A stretch of 47,708 nt of DNA from Raoultibacter timonensis (GCF_900240215.1 NZ_LT964681.1:26071-73778), one strand, 5' to 3'. Positions 25,813 through 34,735 are shown, counted from the stretch's first letter. Notes: generated by a model from the letters alone, not told the origin. A program made the numbers and translations.

Positions 25813-27531
25813 CTAGACTCCCTTGGCGGCGTTTGCGCCGGCGAGACGCCCGAACGACGTTGCCGTAGCCAAACTCAAACCGGCAACGACAACGGGCTTC
25901 TCGACGAGGAAGCGGCGGCCCATGCTATTGCCCGCGACGTAAAGGCCCTCGATCGGCACATCGTCGTCATCGAGCACGTGCATATCGAGATCGCACTCCA
26001 GACCGCCGAATATGTAGAGCATTCCCCCCACGGTAAGCGAGCACGCATAGTACGGGGGGTTCTCGACGGGAAACATCCTTTCCGCCATCTTGCCGAAATC
26101 GTCGTCATGGCCTTTGCGGCACAGCTCGTTGTAGCGGTCTATCTCCGCTTTCACCGTGGCTGCATCGAGCTTCATCTTCTCGGCTAGTTCCTCGATCGAA
26201 TCGGCTTTCACCGTCGCTTGCTCCTCGACCATCTGATCGGTTACGTAGCCGAGCTTGAAGCCGTTCAGAACCGTTGCGTACTGGTCGACCTGATCGGCGG
26301 GAACGTAGTGGTTGATGTATCCGTGCCCATCGTTCATCGAACCGATCTGCTCGGGCCATTTGCTATCGAAGATCTGCCACGATTTTATTCCCGCATCCTT
26401 TGTTTCGCCGTCGAGGGCAACGGGTTGGCGAACGAGCGCATCGGTGATGTTCTGGCCGGGAATGTCCTCGTTCATGAAGCGTTTTCCGCGCGTGTTGAGC
26501 TGCAGGAAGCTGTCCACGCCGAGCACGCCGCCCATGTGGTGCGTCGTCGGGGCGTGGGGCCCGCGCTCCATGCGGCCGCCCGCCCAAATGCCCATGCGCT
26601 GACCGTCTCCGGTATTGACGCCGCCTTCGAAGATCACCGTTTCAGGGGCGTAGTATTGGCGCATCTCGGGATTGGCACCGTAGTCGCCGCAGGTGATGAC
26701 AACCGATTTGGCGTTGATCTTAGTGTAGGCACCGTCAGCGCCTTTGGCATACGCCCCGACAACGGCATCGCCTTCCTTGATGAGCTGCTCTGCCGTGGTG
26801 CCGTACAGGACTTCCATACCCTTGTCCAAGGCGCTCATGCGAGCGGCTTCGCATGCCCAGCCCATATTCGGATTCGTCGTAACCGATCCGTGGAAATACG
26901 GGTAGTACTCCCTCTTGTAATCGTATCCCTCAAGCGGGGGGAACGCTTTCGGACGAATGTAGTTGGGCTTATGATCGCCGCTTTCAAGGTCTTCGGCCGT
27001 CGAATCGAGCACCTCGTAATCGGCACCCTCGATGAACCAATCGAAGTCCTCGCCCGAATGATCGTACCAATAGCTCCAAAACGACGCATCGGCACGCCAG
27101 CCGCATTCCTTTTCGATTTCGTTGACGATATCTTCTTTCGGAGCGAATTCGATTCCGAGATCTTTTTGCACTTTCGAACCGACGATGCCCCAGTCTCCCG
27201 CCATCGAGACGACGCTGTACGTATCCTCGGGCTGCTTTTCGACGGCGATGACCTTCGCGCCTTCGTCGGTCGCCGCCTTCGCGGCGGCGGTTCCCGCGAG
27301 ACCGAGCCCCAGGATCAGCACGTCGCAATCTTTCTCCTCCGCCACCGCGCTCGGAACTTCCGGCTGAACGAGAAACGCCGGCGTCCCATCGGCTTTCGTC
27401 GTCTGAGCTGCTTCCGCGGAAGAAGCCGTCTCCTGCTTTGCCGGCGCGCACCCAGCCACCGTCGCGCCCGCAACAGCCGCCGCCGTAGCACCGAGTCCCA
27501 GAAACGCCCTTCGGCTCATTTGGTTGCCCAT
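25813..27531 (-). CDS. Tat-exported lipoprotein FAD-dependent reductase (fumarate reductase-like fold)
   Basis: 572 residues from the ATG at 27531, 9 nt behind AGGAGG; an ATG at 27540 abuts that site and is unlikely. A Tat signal (SRRAFLG, Arg7-Arg8) with lipobox VAGC (Cys28), an FAD motif GLGLAG (75-80), and NTRGKRFMNED in the family's FAD-domain position. The end reads LYVAGNSMGRRFLVEKPVVVAG, again without the GGVHGxNR loop of fumarate reductases. It has no haem or FMN domain. Convergent with the flavoprotein at 23885 and divergent from the LuxR regulator at 27753. Substrate unknown; an extracytoplasmic electron-acceptor reductase is the likely class. Confidence 0.88.
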   Translation of the reverse strand: MGNQMSRRAFLGLGATAAAVAGATVAGCAPAKQETASSAEAAQTTKADGTPAFLVQPEVPSAVAEEKDCDVLILGLGLAGTAAAKAATDEGAKVIAVEKQPEDTYSVVSMAGDWGIVGSKVQKDLGIEFAPKEDIVNEIEKECGWRADASFWSYWYDHSGEDFDWFIEGADYEVLDSTAEDLESGDHKPNYIRPKAFPPLEGYDYKREYYPYFHGSVTTNPNMGWACEAARMSALDKGMEVLYGTTAEQLIKEGDAVVGAYAKGADGAYTKINAKSVVITCGDYGANPEMRQYYAPETVIFEGGVNTGDGQRMGIWAGGRMERGPHAPTTHHMGGVLGVDSFLQLNTRGKRFMNEDIPGQNITDALVRQPVALDGETKDAGIKSWQIFDSKWPEQIGSMNDGHGYINHYVPADQVDQYATVLNGFKLGYVTDQMVEEQATVKADSIEELAEKMKLDAATVKAEIDRYNELCRKGHDDDFGKMAERMFPVENPPYYACSLTVGGMLYIFGGLECDLDMHVLDDDDVPIEGLYVAGNSMGRRFLVEKPVVVAGLSLATATSFGRLAGANAAKGV

Positions 27532-27665
27532 AAGTACCATCCTCCTCTTTTCCCTCAACGATTCGCGGCGCTTCGGCAGCCCGTCTCGGTTGCCGATTGC
27601 CTGCAGCGCATAACCTACGGGGTTTCGGCATCGACGGCTTCACCTACAAGGAGGTGAATTTCTCA

Positions 27666-27734
27666 TTGAAGCAATTTCTTGTACCCTACCCGAAAGAGGT
27701 GAGTATTCTGACCTCTTTGCGTATGGTATGCTGA
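27666..27734 (+). CDS. Possible 22-residue leader peptide upstream of the LuxR gene
   Basis: A TTG-started frame at 27666 encodes 22 residues (reading MKQFLVPYPKEVSILTSLRM then VC) and stops 18 bp before the regulator start. A perfect Shine-Dalgarno AAGGAGGTGA (27648-27657) lies 11 nt ahead of the TTG with no other use in view. The AAAGAGGT/ACCTCTTT repeat falls inside it. Spacing is long and TTG is rare, so this is tentative. Confidence 0.3.
   Translation: MKQFLVPYPKEVSILTSLRMVC
27693..27718. promoter_or_regulatory. Inverted repeat in the divergent flavoprotein/LuxR promoter
   Basis: AAAGAGGT (27693-27700) and ACCTCTTT (27711-27718): perfect 8-bp arms, 10-bp spacer, 35 bp before the LuxR start. 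Probable operator for that regulator, or a leader hairpin. Confidence 0.55.
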
Positions 27735-27752
27735 AGGCTTTAGGGGGTAGTT

Positions 27753-29198
27753 ATGCAGGGGATACGAAGCGTACTGGCGGGGGGAACGCGAGGTGCCGCG
27801 TTCGTGTTCGGCTACGCGCTCTACCTCGCCTTCGGCTACACCCTCTTCCATCCGACAACGCTGTTCTCTGCAGCGAACGGCCATGTCGAGGAGCAGACGG
27901 AATTCTGGTTCCTCATCGCGATAGTCTCAACCCGCATTGCGGTCTATGCCGCCACCACCGTGCTCGCAGCGCTTCGCAAAACCCCGCCGCTCTCGATTTC
28001 GATAGCCGTTTCATGCATATCGGGAGCCATCGGGTTTCTCATCGTCTGCATGCTGATACAGTTTTCAGATTTCGCCCCCAACGCCGCCCTGCTCCCTTGG
28101 ATGATATGCGCAGGAGCGTTCTTCGGCATCGGCGATGCGGTAGCGAACCTTCTGTGGGCCCGATTCTCAAGCGCGCTTTCGCTTCGGTCGGTGTATCTGT
28201 TCGCTCTGCTCTCGAACCTTGCGAGCCTTGCAGCGTACTTGCTTCTCGTGCTGCTCCCGCCGGCCTTCATCCTCCCTGCCACCGCAGCGCTCTTCGTATG
28301 CGCCGTGCTGTTCGCTAAACCGAGCATCGAATCCCGACCAGACCAGACAGACGAGTATTCGACGCCCGTGTTCAGAAGCGCTATCGCTTCGCTTTGGCGG
28401 CCAATTCTCGGAACCGCCATCCTGTCGTTTTTAAGTGCGCTCATGCTGCAAATGCCCGCTCAGCGCGAAATTCCCCTCGCTACGTTCCAGATGACATCGC
28501 TCGTTACGCAACCCGTCGTCATCGTCGCGCTTCTCGTACCCGCTCTCTTCATAAAAAGGCAGCCCGAGCTGAGCTCGGTCTACAAAGTAGCGCTGCCCCT
28601 CTCGGCGGCGGGTTTCCTGCTGCTTCCTCTAATCTGGAACGATGCGGGAGGCCTCGCAAACGCCTGCGCGCAGCTCGGCACGCTCGTTGCGAACATCATC
28701 CTGTGGTGCATGCTCGCCGATACGGTGCGCGACACCAAGCTCCCCGCCTCGCTCGTGTTTTCGCTTGCCTTGCTCGTCGTCAACGGCTCGCGCCTCGCAG
28801 GCACGCTTGTTGCGCATGCAAATGCCGAAACGCTTGCACGCGGAGACATCTCGCTGACGACGGTGGCGCTCGTTGCCGTATACCTCGTCGCCATGATTTC
28901 ACTGTTTTTGCTCAAAGAAAGAAAGCGGCCGCACCCGACAGCGGAAACGCCCACGAGCGCGGAACCCCTCGATGTTCTCGCACTCAAGTGCAACGCGCTT
29001 GCCGATCGCGAGCGGTTTACCCCGCGCGAACGAGAAATCGTCCTCCACCTCGCCCAGGGAAGAACCGTGCACGCTATTTCGGAAAAGCTCTTCGTTTCCG
29101 AAAACACGGTCAAATCGCACATCAAGAGCATCTACTTGAAGCTCGACATCCACTCGCGCGCCGAGCTTATAGAAATCATCACCGCCGAAGGCGAGTAG
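27753..29198 (+). CDS. LuxR-type regulator with polytopic membrane N-terminus
   Basis: 481 residues, third member of this type in the window. About twelve hydrophobic helices run over residues 10-385, then a short hydrophilic linker (KERKRPHPTAETPTSAE). The LuxR helix-turn-helix follows (FTPREREIVLHLAQGRT, then ENTVKSHIKSIYLKLDI). Start is the ATG at 27753 behind AGGGGG. Divergent from the Tat flavoprotein at 25813 and probably its regulator. The membrane part, with no receiver domain, is presumably the sensor. Ligand unknown. Confidence 0.88.
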   Translation: MQGIRSVLAGGTRGAAFVFGYALYLAFGYTLFHPTTLFSAANGHVEEQTEFWFLIAIVSTRIAVYAATTVLAALRKTPPLSISIAVSCISGAIGFLIVCMLIQFSDFAPNAALLPWMICAGAFFGIGDAVANLLWARFSSALSLRSVYLFALLSNLASLAAYLLLVLLPPAFILPATAALFVCAVLFAKPSIESRPDQTDEYSTPVFRSAIASLWRPILGTAILSFLSALMLQMPAQREIPLATFQMTSLVTQPVVIVALLVPALFIKRQPELSSVYKVALPLSAAGFLLLPLIWNDAGGLANACAQLGTLVANIILWCMLADTVRDTKLPASLVFSLALLVVNGSRLAGTLVAHANAETLARGDISLTTVALVAVYLVAMISLFLLKERKRPHPTAETPTSAEPLDVLALKCNALADRERFTPREREIVLHLAQGRTVHAISEKLFVSENTVKSHIKSIYLKLDIHSRAELIEIITAEGE

Positions 29199-29252
29199 CC
29201 CGAACGGGTTCTCGGCTCTCGCAACCGCCTCGCTCGACTGAGCGGCATTGCC

Positions 29253-31658
29253 TCACGGGCGTTCGCCCCGCGGGCTTTCGGCGTCCTTCGCATGCGAATT
29301 CACGGCACGGAGGCGTTTGATTCCCCGGATGAAGCGGTAGTTCAGGATATCCACCACACCTTTAATAACGTTCATATCGATGCCCGACATGGCTACCGCG
29401 CGCAAAGGGGTATCCATCGCCGCCCGATCGAACGCGGCGCGCATCTCCTTGTCGTCGGGAATGAGGGTCTTGAGCTCGCGACGCAATGCAGCCTGTACGA
29501 GCCTGCCGATAAGCGAGGTCCTCAGATCGCCGACCGTCGCATTCGCCGTATAGGGGCGCATCGCCGTCAGGACCTTGGGAAACGGGCGCCCGTACAGCGC
29601 GAGGAACGCCTCGTTGGTGAAGCACCCTGGCTCGACGCGGTGGTAGATGTCGGGCACCCCGTCGGAATGCCCGACCTCCCCTGGCACAAGCACCGTGTCG
29701 ACGAGCCGCACGTCCCTGCTCGACGCCGAAACTCTGATCTCGTAACAGCCCCCCTCGACAATCCAGTCGCCCCGACCGGCATCGTAATGGGCAAATGCCC
29801 GATGAGGTAAAGCCATGGTTATGCGCTTCTCCTCGCCAGGCTCCAAGCTCACTTTCGCAAAGCCCTTGAGCTGCTGAGGCACCATGAACGCGCACGGATC
29901 GACGGGGGCAACGTAGAGCTGAACGACCTCCGCCCCTTTACGGGCGCCGCTGTTCCGCACGGTGCACGAGACATCAAAGCCTTCGCCCGCACCTTCGATG
30001 CTCAAATCGGAATACGCGAACGTCGTGTAGGAAAGGCCGAAGCCGAACGGATAAGCAGGTTCCACCTCGGCGGCATCGTAGTACCGATACCCCGTATATA
30101 CGCTCTCGGTGTAAAGGGCTTGACGACCTGCGGCAGGGTACGAGTTCGCGTTCTGCACGTCGGCAAGGCGGTCGGGCCATGTTTCGGCAAGCTTTCCAGA
30201 CGGATTCGCGTCTCCGAAGAGAATCGCCGCCGTAGCGCTTCCCCCCTCGCACCCCGCAAGATAGCTGAGAAGGATCGCGCTGGGCCTACTGCGCCACGGC
30301 AGTTCGACGGGGGCTCCCCCCTGAACGACGACGACCGTATTCGGATTGACGTCGCACACGGCCGCAACCAGCCGGTTATGGCCGTCGGGAAGGCCCATAT
30401 CGGCCCGATCGGATCCCTCCGCCTCGGCCGCATCGGGAAGTCCCACGAACACGACCGCCACTTCGGCGCTGCGAGCTCGCTCGACCGCGGCGGCAAGCAT
30501 GTCCTCGTCGGTTTCCCCCGTCTTCCGATCGTATCCCTGCGCGTATGCGCATGTCGCACCCCGAGAGGCAAACCCCTCGCGCGCGCAGCACAGGGCGACC
30601 GGGTTTATCTTCGATGAGCCCGTTCCCTGGTACCGAGGAGCTTCGGCAAACGCACCGATGAGCGCGATCGACGCATCGGCGGCAAGGGGCAGCACCCCGT
30701 CGTTCTTCACCAAGACGGCCGAGCCCTCGGCCACTTCGCGTGCAACGGACAAGCGGGCCTGCGCATCGCGTACAACGAATGCGGCCTCGTGGCGCTCGCA
30801 CCGCTCGTGCAGCTTCAGTATTCGTTCGACGGCTTTGTCGAGCAGGCTCTCCTCAAGAGCGCCCGACTCGACGGCGGTGCGAACATCGGCGCGATAATCG
30901 GGCCGCGGGCCCGGCATAACAAGATCGAGACCGGCTGGAAGACTAGCCGCATTATCGTTTTCGGCGCCCCAATCGGTGATAAAAGCTCCCGCAAAGCCCC
31001 ATAGCCCGCGAGCCACCTCGTCCATCAGGTAGCTGTTTTCAGAACAATAAACGCCGTTCACCAGGTTGTACGCCGTCATGACCGTCCAGGGATGCGCCTT
31101 CTCTATGGCAATGCGGAACGGCTCGAGGTACAGCTCGTGAAGCGCGCGCTCATCGATCACCGAATCGACGATCAGGCGGTTGGTCTCCTGACTGTTTGCC
31201 GCAAAGTGCTTGAGGGAGGTTCCCACACCCCTGCTTTGCACCCCTTCTACATACGCTGCCGCCAGCTCCCCCGCCAGATGAGGATCTTCGCTGAAGTACT
31301 CGAAATTGCGCCCGCACAGGGGGCTTCGCTTCATATTGACCCCGGGGCCGAGCACGATATCGACCTGCTGTTCGCGCGCCTCATCGCCGATAGCTTCCCC
31401 CATCCGCCTCATGAGATCGATGTCGAACGAGCAGGCCGAAGCGCTCGCCGTCGGGAAGCATACGGCTGGATCGCTGGTCGCAATACCGAGGTTGTCGGCT
31501 GGACCGGGCTGCTTTCGCAGGCCGTGCGGGCCATCCGCAACAACGAGGGGTGCCACACCGAGCCTCGGGCATCCACCGAGCGTCCAGTAGTCGCTTCCGG
31601 TAAGACAATCGCATTTCTCCTCGAGCGTCATCTTCGAAACGATGGCTTCGATATCCAT
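29253..31658 (-). CDS. Glycoside hydrolase family 3 beta-glycosidase
   Basis: 801 residues. The GH3 N-terminal barrel has the family motif KHFAANSQETNR (150-161) and the nucleophile in ITDWGAEND (Asp229). The alpha/beta sandwich domain carries VLVKNDGVLPL, and a fibronectin-III-like domain lies near 560-640 (ACTVRNSG-type region, YPFGFGLSYTTF just before). No signal peptide, so cytoplasmic: it probably cleaves small imported beta-glucosides or plant-phenolic glycosides. Start is the ATG at 31658 behind GAAGGGA. The last ~130 residues extend past the usual domain set. No sugar transporter is adjacent, which is unusual and leaves the substrate open. Confidence 0.9.
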   Translation of the reverse strand: MDIEAIVSKMTLEEKCDCLTGSDYWTLGGCPRLGVAPLVVADGPHGLRKQPGPADNLGIATSDPAVCFPTASASACSFDIDLMRRMGEAIGDEAREQQVDIVLGPGVNMKRSPLCGRNFEYFSEDPHLAGELAAAYVEGVQSRGVGTSLKHFAANSQETNRLIVDSVIDERALHELYLEPFRIAIEKAHPWTVMTAYNLVNGVYCSENSYLMDEVARGLWGFAGAFITDWGAENDNAASLPAGLDLVMPGPRPDYRADVRTAVESGALEESLLDKAVERILKLHERCERHEAAFVVRDAQARLSVAREVAEGSAVLVKNDGVLPLAADASIALIGAFAEAPRYQGTGSSKINPVALCCAREGFASRGATCAYAQGYDRKTGETDEDMLAAAVERARSAEVAVVFVGLPDAAEAEGSDRADMGLPDGHNRLVAAVCDVNPNTVVVVQGGAPVELPWRSRPSAILLSYLAGCEGGSATAAILFGDANPSGKLAETWPDRLADVQNANSYPAAGRQALYTESVYTGYRYYDAAEVEPAYPFGFGLSYTTFAYSDLSIEGAGEGFDVSCTVRNSGARKGAEVVQLYVAPVDPCAFMVPQQLKGFAKVSLEPGEEKRITMALPHRAFAHYDAGRGDWIVEGGCYEIRVSASSRDVRLVDTVLVPGEVGHSDGVPDIYHRVEPGCFTNEAFLALYGRPFPKVLTAMRPYTANATVGDLRTSLIGRLVQAALRRELKTLIPDDKEMRAAFDRAAMDTPLRAVAMSGIDMNVIKGVVDILNYRFIRGIKRLRAVNSHAKDAESPRGERP

Positions 31659-32010
31659 AGGGTCCCTTCCGCCGTAAGCGCAGAATGCAGCCAGCTCGCA
31701 GCAAGCCCCATCCGCTCACGGCATTATCCCCCGCAGAGAGCCGCCCCGTCCACCCCGAATTCCCAAAGCGCGCTCCGCCGCGTTGGCGCAATGCCGGAAA
31801 GCGGGAGCCCGTTCGACGAAAAACCCAACGTACGGCTGTACGCAGCCGTACGCGACGAAGCGGTTAAGGAACATCCTGATAGATGACCTTTTCGCGAATA
31901 TTTAATAGAGTTACTCGGTTCAAATGCCAGACGAATACCCGCAGCTGTAAGAGCTTGCTACAATCGGTGTCGATTCGGATACACCTCCATCGCTCGAGAA
32001 ACGGGGACTC
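31659..32010. other. Gene-free divergent region with a stable hairpin
   Basis: 352 bp between the GH3 gene (-) and a membrane-protein gene (+). It contains a perfect 10-bp stem, CGTACGGCTG (31829-31838) / CAGCCGTACG (31843-31852), with a TACG loop. Read on the minus strand, toward GH3, it is followed by TTGGGTTTTT, a terminator-like tail about 165 nt before the GH3 start. An AT-rich stretch at about 31890-31920 could hold promoters. No further gene is supported. Confidence 0.5.
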
Positions 32011-32733
32011 GTGGTCGCATTCGGCATCCCACTTTTCGTCGCATCCGTCATCGTCGCGGCTGGCTTACCCTGTCTGCTTATGAAAATCGACGAGAACGCC
32101 GGGCTTCCCGGGCGACTCAACCGCCACGCAAACAAACGGGGGCACGGGAGCCTGATACGGGTCGCCGCCGATCCTGCCACCCCGCCGGACCGAAGTTCCC
32201 AAAGGCGAATGACGTTCGAGACGCTGATAATCGGCACGGCTATCGTGCTTCTCTCATTCGCGGCCGAATGCGCTACCGCGAGAAACCACCAGGAAGCCTT
32301 TTTCAACCTTCTCCAAAGCGGGGCGTTCCCCCTCGCTTTTCTCGCAATAGCGATTCGGGTGCGCAAAGCGCTCGGTTTCGTTCGGGGCCTCTTCCGGGCC
32401 GCATTGGGAAGCCTGCTGTTCGGCGCCTTGTTCGCCAGCCCGTTTGTTGCAGTCGTAACGTGGCTGCAATACGCACCGCCGCTGCACGTCATAGGCGCCG
32501 TATCGCTGGGCTGCGCCATAGCCGGCATGGCAAGCGGCATCTACTTTACACCTGTCTACTGCAGATTCCATCGGATGTTCGAAGACGGATATTCCGATCG
32601 AATAGACGTTTCGCATCGAAGCTTTGCCTTTCACGAGCTATCGGCGATGAGCGGCGAGGCACCCTACCAGGTAAGCGATTTTTCCGCGCCGACGCGACTG
32701 GCTCGGAATCGCTGGAAGGCGGCGCGCATATGA
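32011..32733 (+). CDS. Unknown membrane protein
   Basis: 240 residues from a GTG at 32011 (GGGGACTC upstream). Hydrophobic segments at about 2-22, 68-88, 100-115, 130-150 and 157-178, with a basic loop (RLNRHANKRGHG) and a hydrophilic tail. I recognise no family. Its stop overlaps the next start (ATGA), so the two are translated as a coupled pair. Another start is possible because the GTG is not strongly supported. Confidence 0.6.
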   Translation: MVAFGIPLFVASVIVAAGLPCLLMKIDENAGLPGRLNRHANKRGHGSLIRVAADPATPPDRSSQRRMTFETLIIGTAIVLLSFAAECATARNHQEAFFNLLQSGAFPLAFLAIAIRVRKALGFVRGLFRAALGSLLFGALFASPFVAVVTWLQYAPPLHVIGAVSLGCAIAGMASGIYFTPVYCRFHRMFEDGYSDRIDVSHRSFAFHELSAMSGEAPYQVSDFSAPTRLARNRWKAARI

Positions 32734-32987
32734 TTAGATTTTACGTACTCTTGGCAATTTCCTTGTTCCTGTACGCCGGCATCGGAGCCGTAATCACCTG
32801 GCTTTTGTTCCGAGTCGCCTGCTGCGTCGACGATGTCCGATACCTCGCCGACGCAGCTCAAGCGAACGGCAGTCCCGTCGAGCGGAGGAAATCCCCTTTG
32901 AGATACGCCATCGTCGTCGCTGGAATCTTTGCCGTGCCCACAACGTTCTGCCTTCTCACCAACATAAATCCCCTCGGATGGCTGTAA
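32730..32987 (+). CDS. Small two-helix membrane protein
   Basis: 85 residues with two hydrophobic helices (about 4-28 and 59-75) separated by a charged loop containing CCVDDVRYLADAAQ. The ATG at 32730 overlaps the upstream stop in an ATGA arrangement, so it is translationally coupled to the larger membrane protein. No family recognised. It converges with the XRE-TPR gene 20 bp away. Confidence 0.6.
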   Translation: MIRFYVLLAISLFLYAGIGAVITWLLFRVACCVDDVRYLADAAQANGSPVERRKSPLRYAIVVAGIFAVPTTFCLLTNINPLGWL

Positions 32988-33006
32988 GCTCGCAGAAACG
33001 GCCCGT

Positions 33007-34125
33007 CTACGACGATTCGATCGAGGAAACGATGGCGGCGAACCGTGGGTCGTCGTGCGCGTCCGCCCATGCTGGATCGGTTTCGAGCATCTGGATCAGA
33101 CCGAGCCGCCCGAATCCCGCCATGGTGTTTTCGAGGTATACCCTATCGTCGTCGGCTTCGGGACGAAACAGATGGCCGAGTCGATCGAAGAGCATCCCAG
33201 GATCGCGATCAAGCGAGAACAGCTCATCGGCGCGCCCCGCATCGCGCGCGAACTGTTCCAGTTGCTCGTAGGCCCGGTCGAGCTGCCCCATCTGCTTGTA
33301 CGCCGACGCCGCAGCGAAGTGGGCAGACAGCTCGTAAGAGGGGTTGGCATCCGACAGGCCGAACAACTTGATCACGCCTTCCACAGCCGTGACGAGCGCA
33401 TGCAGCCGTTCACCATCATGTCCGCAGAGTGGAATAAGCGCAGCACAGCTGTTTATCACGCCCGAAACGCTCCAATACAAGTGCTCCTGGTTGATCTCGA
33501 TCGCCTTCTCGGTATCACCGAGCATTCGATACGCGGCAGCGAGGGATGGCTCGACCTCGAGCGGCGGCACGGTCTTGAGCCCCTCGAAACGCTCGACGGC
33601 CTCCTCGTAGCGGCCTTGCGTCAAAGCCATACCCGCGCCGACGAACCTTGCCGCCCTCACCATTTCGACGTCATCGGCGCATTCGGCAACATGCTCGTAG
33701 TACCCCGACGCCTCCTCGATGATCGACGGATCGGGCTTTGACGGATTGGCACGGATTGCCGCTGTGTACATCAGGTGCGATAGCTTGATCACGAGAGGCC
33801 AGCACGAATAATAGTCCTTGATGAAACGACGGCATTCGGCAATAGCCGTTTCGGTATCGTCGGGCAGAAATTGCGAGATCTCGGCAGCGAGCCGCTTGAT
33901 GTCGCGCTCGCTCATCTGCGGCCGATAGGCGAAAAGCTCGTCGATCGTAACCGAGAAATACGATGCGATGCGCGGCAGCTGCGCTATGTCGGGCAAACTC
34001 TGCCCGAGTTCCCATTTCGAAACCGCAGCTTTGGTCACACCGAGATGATCGGCCAGATCGGCTTGCGTAAGACCCGCCGATTTTCTCAGCTGCGCTATCA
34101 TTCTGCCGAGGTTGATGCTTTCCAT
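33007..34125 (-). CDS. XRE-family regulator with TPR-like C-terminus
   Basis: 372 residues. A helix-turn-helix of the Cro/CI type is at about 6-60 (IAQLRKSAGLTQADLADHLGVTKAAVSKWE). About 300 residues of alpha-helical tetratricopeptide-like repeats follow (AAYRMLGDTEKAIEI, AASAYKQMGQLDRAYEQL). This layout is known from peptide-sensing and starvation regulators, where the repeats bind a ligand or partner. Start is the ATG at 34125 behind GGAGG. A 660-bp repeat region lies upstream. Targets unknown. Confidence 0.87.
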   Translation of the reverse strand: MESINLGRMIAQLRKSAGLTQADLADHLGVTKAAVSKWELGQSLPDIAQLPRIASYFSVTIDELFAYRPQMSERDIKRLAAEISQFLPDDTETAIAECRRFIKDYYSCWPLVIKLSHLMYTAAIRANPSKPDPSIIEEASGYYEHVAECADDVEMVRAARFVGAGMALTQGRYEEAVERFEGLKTVPPLEVEPSLAAAYRMLGDTEKAIEINQEHLYWSVSGVINSCAALIPLCGHDGERLHALVTAVEGVIKLFGLSDANPSYELSAHFAAASAYKQMGQLDRAYEQLEQFARDAGRADELFSLDRDPGMLFDRLGHLFRPEADDDRVYLENTMAGFGRLGLIQMLETDPAWADAHDDPRFAAIVSSIESS

Positions 34126-34293
34126 GCCGCACCTCCGAAACGATCGCCCGCATCGACGGGCATATGCCCGTCCTATTCCAGTATGGGATATCGCAATAGT
34201 TGATGCAATGGAGCGATAGTTGACTTTTTGGCCTCATAGTCAAGCGGAGATTCGCTCCCGCACACTGCGGGAATTGTGCGCAGCAGGGGCCGA

Positions 34294-34390
34294 GCGCGTT
34301 GCGGAGCCGTGCGCGTTGTGTGGGCGGACGTCGCGGGGCCAGGCGCGTTGCGGAGCCGAGCGCGTTGCGGAGCCGAGCGCGTTGCGGAGA
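34294..34390. repeat. 17-bp tandem repeat array
   Basis: Unit GCGCGTTGCGGAGCCGA. One copy lies at 34294-34310, followed by a decayed copy. Tandem copies are at 34343-34359 and 34360-34376, and a truncated one begins at 34377. The unit length is not a multiple of three, arguing against a coding role. Confidence 0.8.
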
Positions 34391-34402
34391 ACCGATGAAC
34401 GA

Positions 34403-34533
34403 TGTCCGCGAACCGCCTTCGTGCGAGGGTTTTCGAACGTGCATTGCGCAACAGACAAGCGTTTTCCCAGTTCGCCGGTTCTTCGAACTCGGTTCAGCCC
34501 GAAAAATCCTCGCACGAAGGCGGTTCGCGGACA
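34403..34533. repeat. Long inverted-repeat element (REP/MITE-like)
   Basis: Two 31-bp arms, 34403-34433 and 34503-34533, are complementary except for one G-T pair (34429/34507); the outer 26 bp are perfect (arm begins TGTCCGCGAACCGCC). They enclose 69 bp. Each arm reads outward from poly-T/poly-A at the inner end. No transposase is present. Confidence 0.85.
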
Positions 34534-34735
34534 TTAAGCTCATTGCGGGAGCCGCGCAGACGCAACGATGCATAACCTTCCAAGTCGGAGAACTCCGCAG
34601 CAGAACCCCAGGAAGTTTCCGGGAGGCCCTGCCATAACGCAGCCTCTCGAACCGTGCTTCTTTTCAAGCTGCGGACCCAATCCCCTATGGTCGCGCCGTC
34701 GAGCGGCATCGTTTCCCGAAAGCCCTCGACAACGC

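Noticed and set aside
34299..34637. Plus-strand frame of 112 codons through the tandem repeats
   Set aside because: Runs through non-coding 17-bp repeats; Arg/Ala-rich and without a start signal.
34494..34709. Minus-strand frame of 71 codons in the repeat region
   Set aside because: No ribosome site, no family, and its end is encoded by an arm of the inverted repeat.
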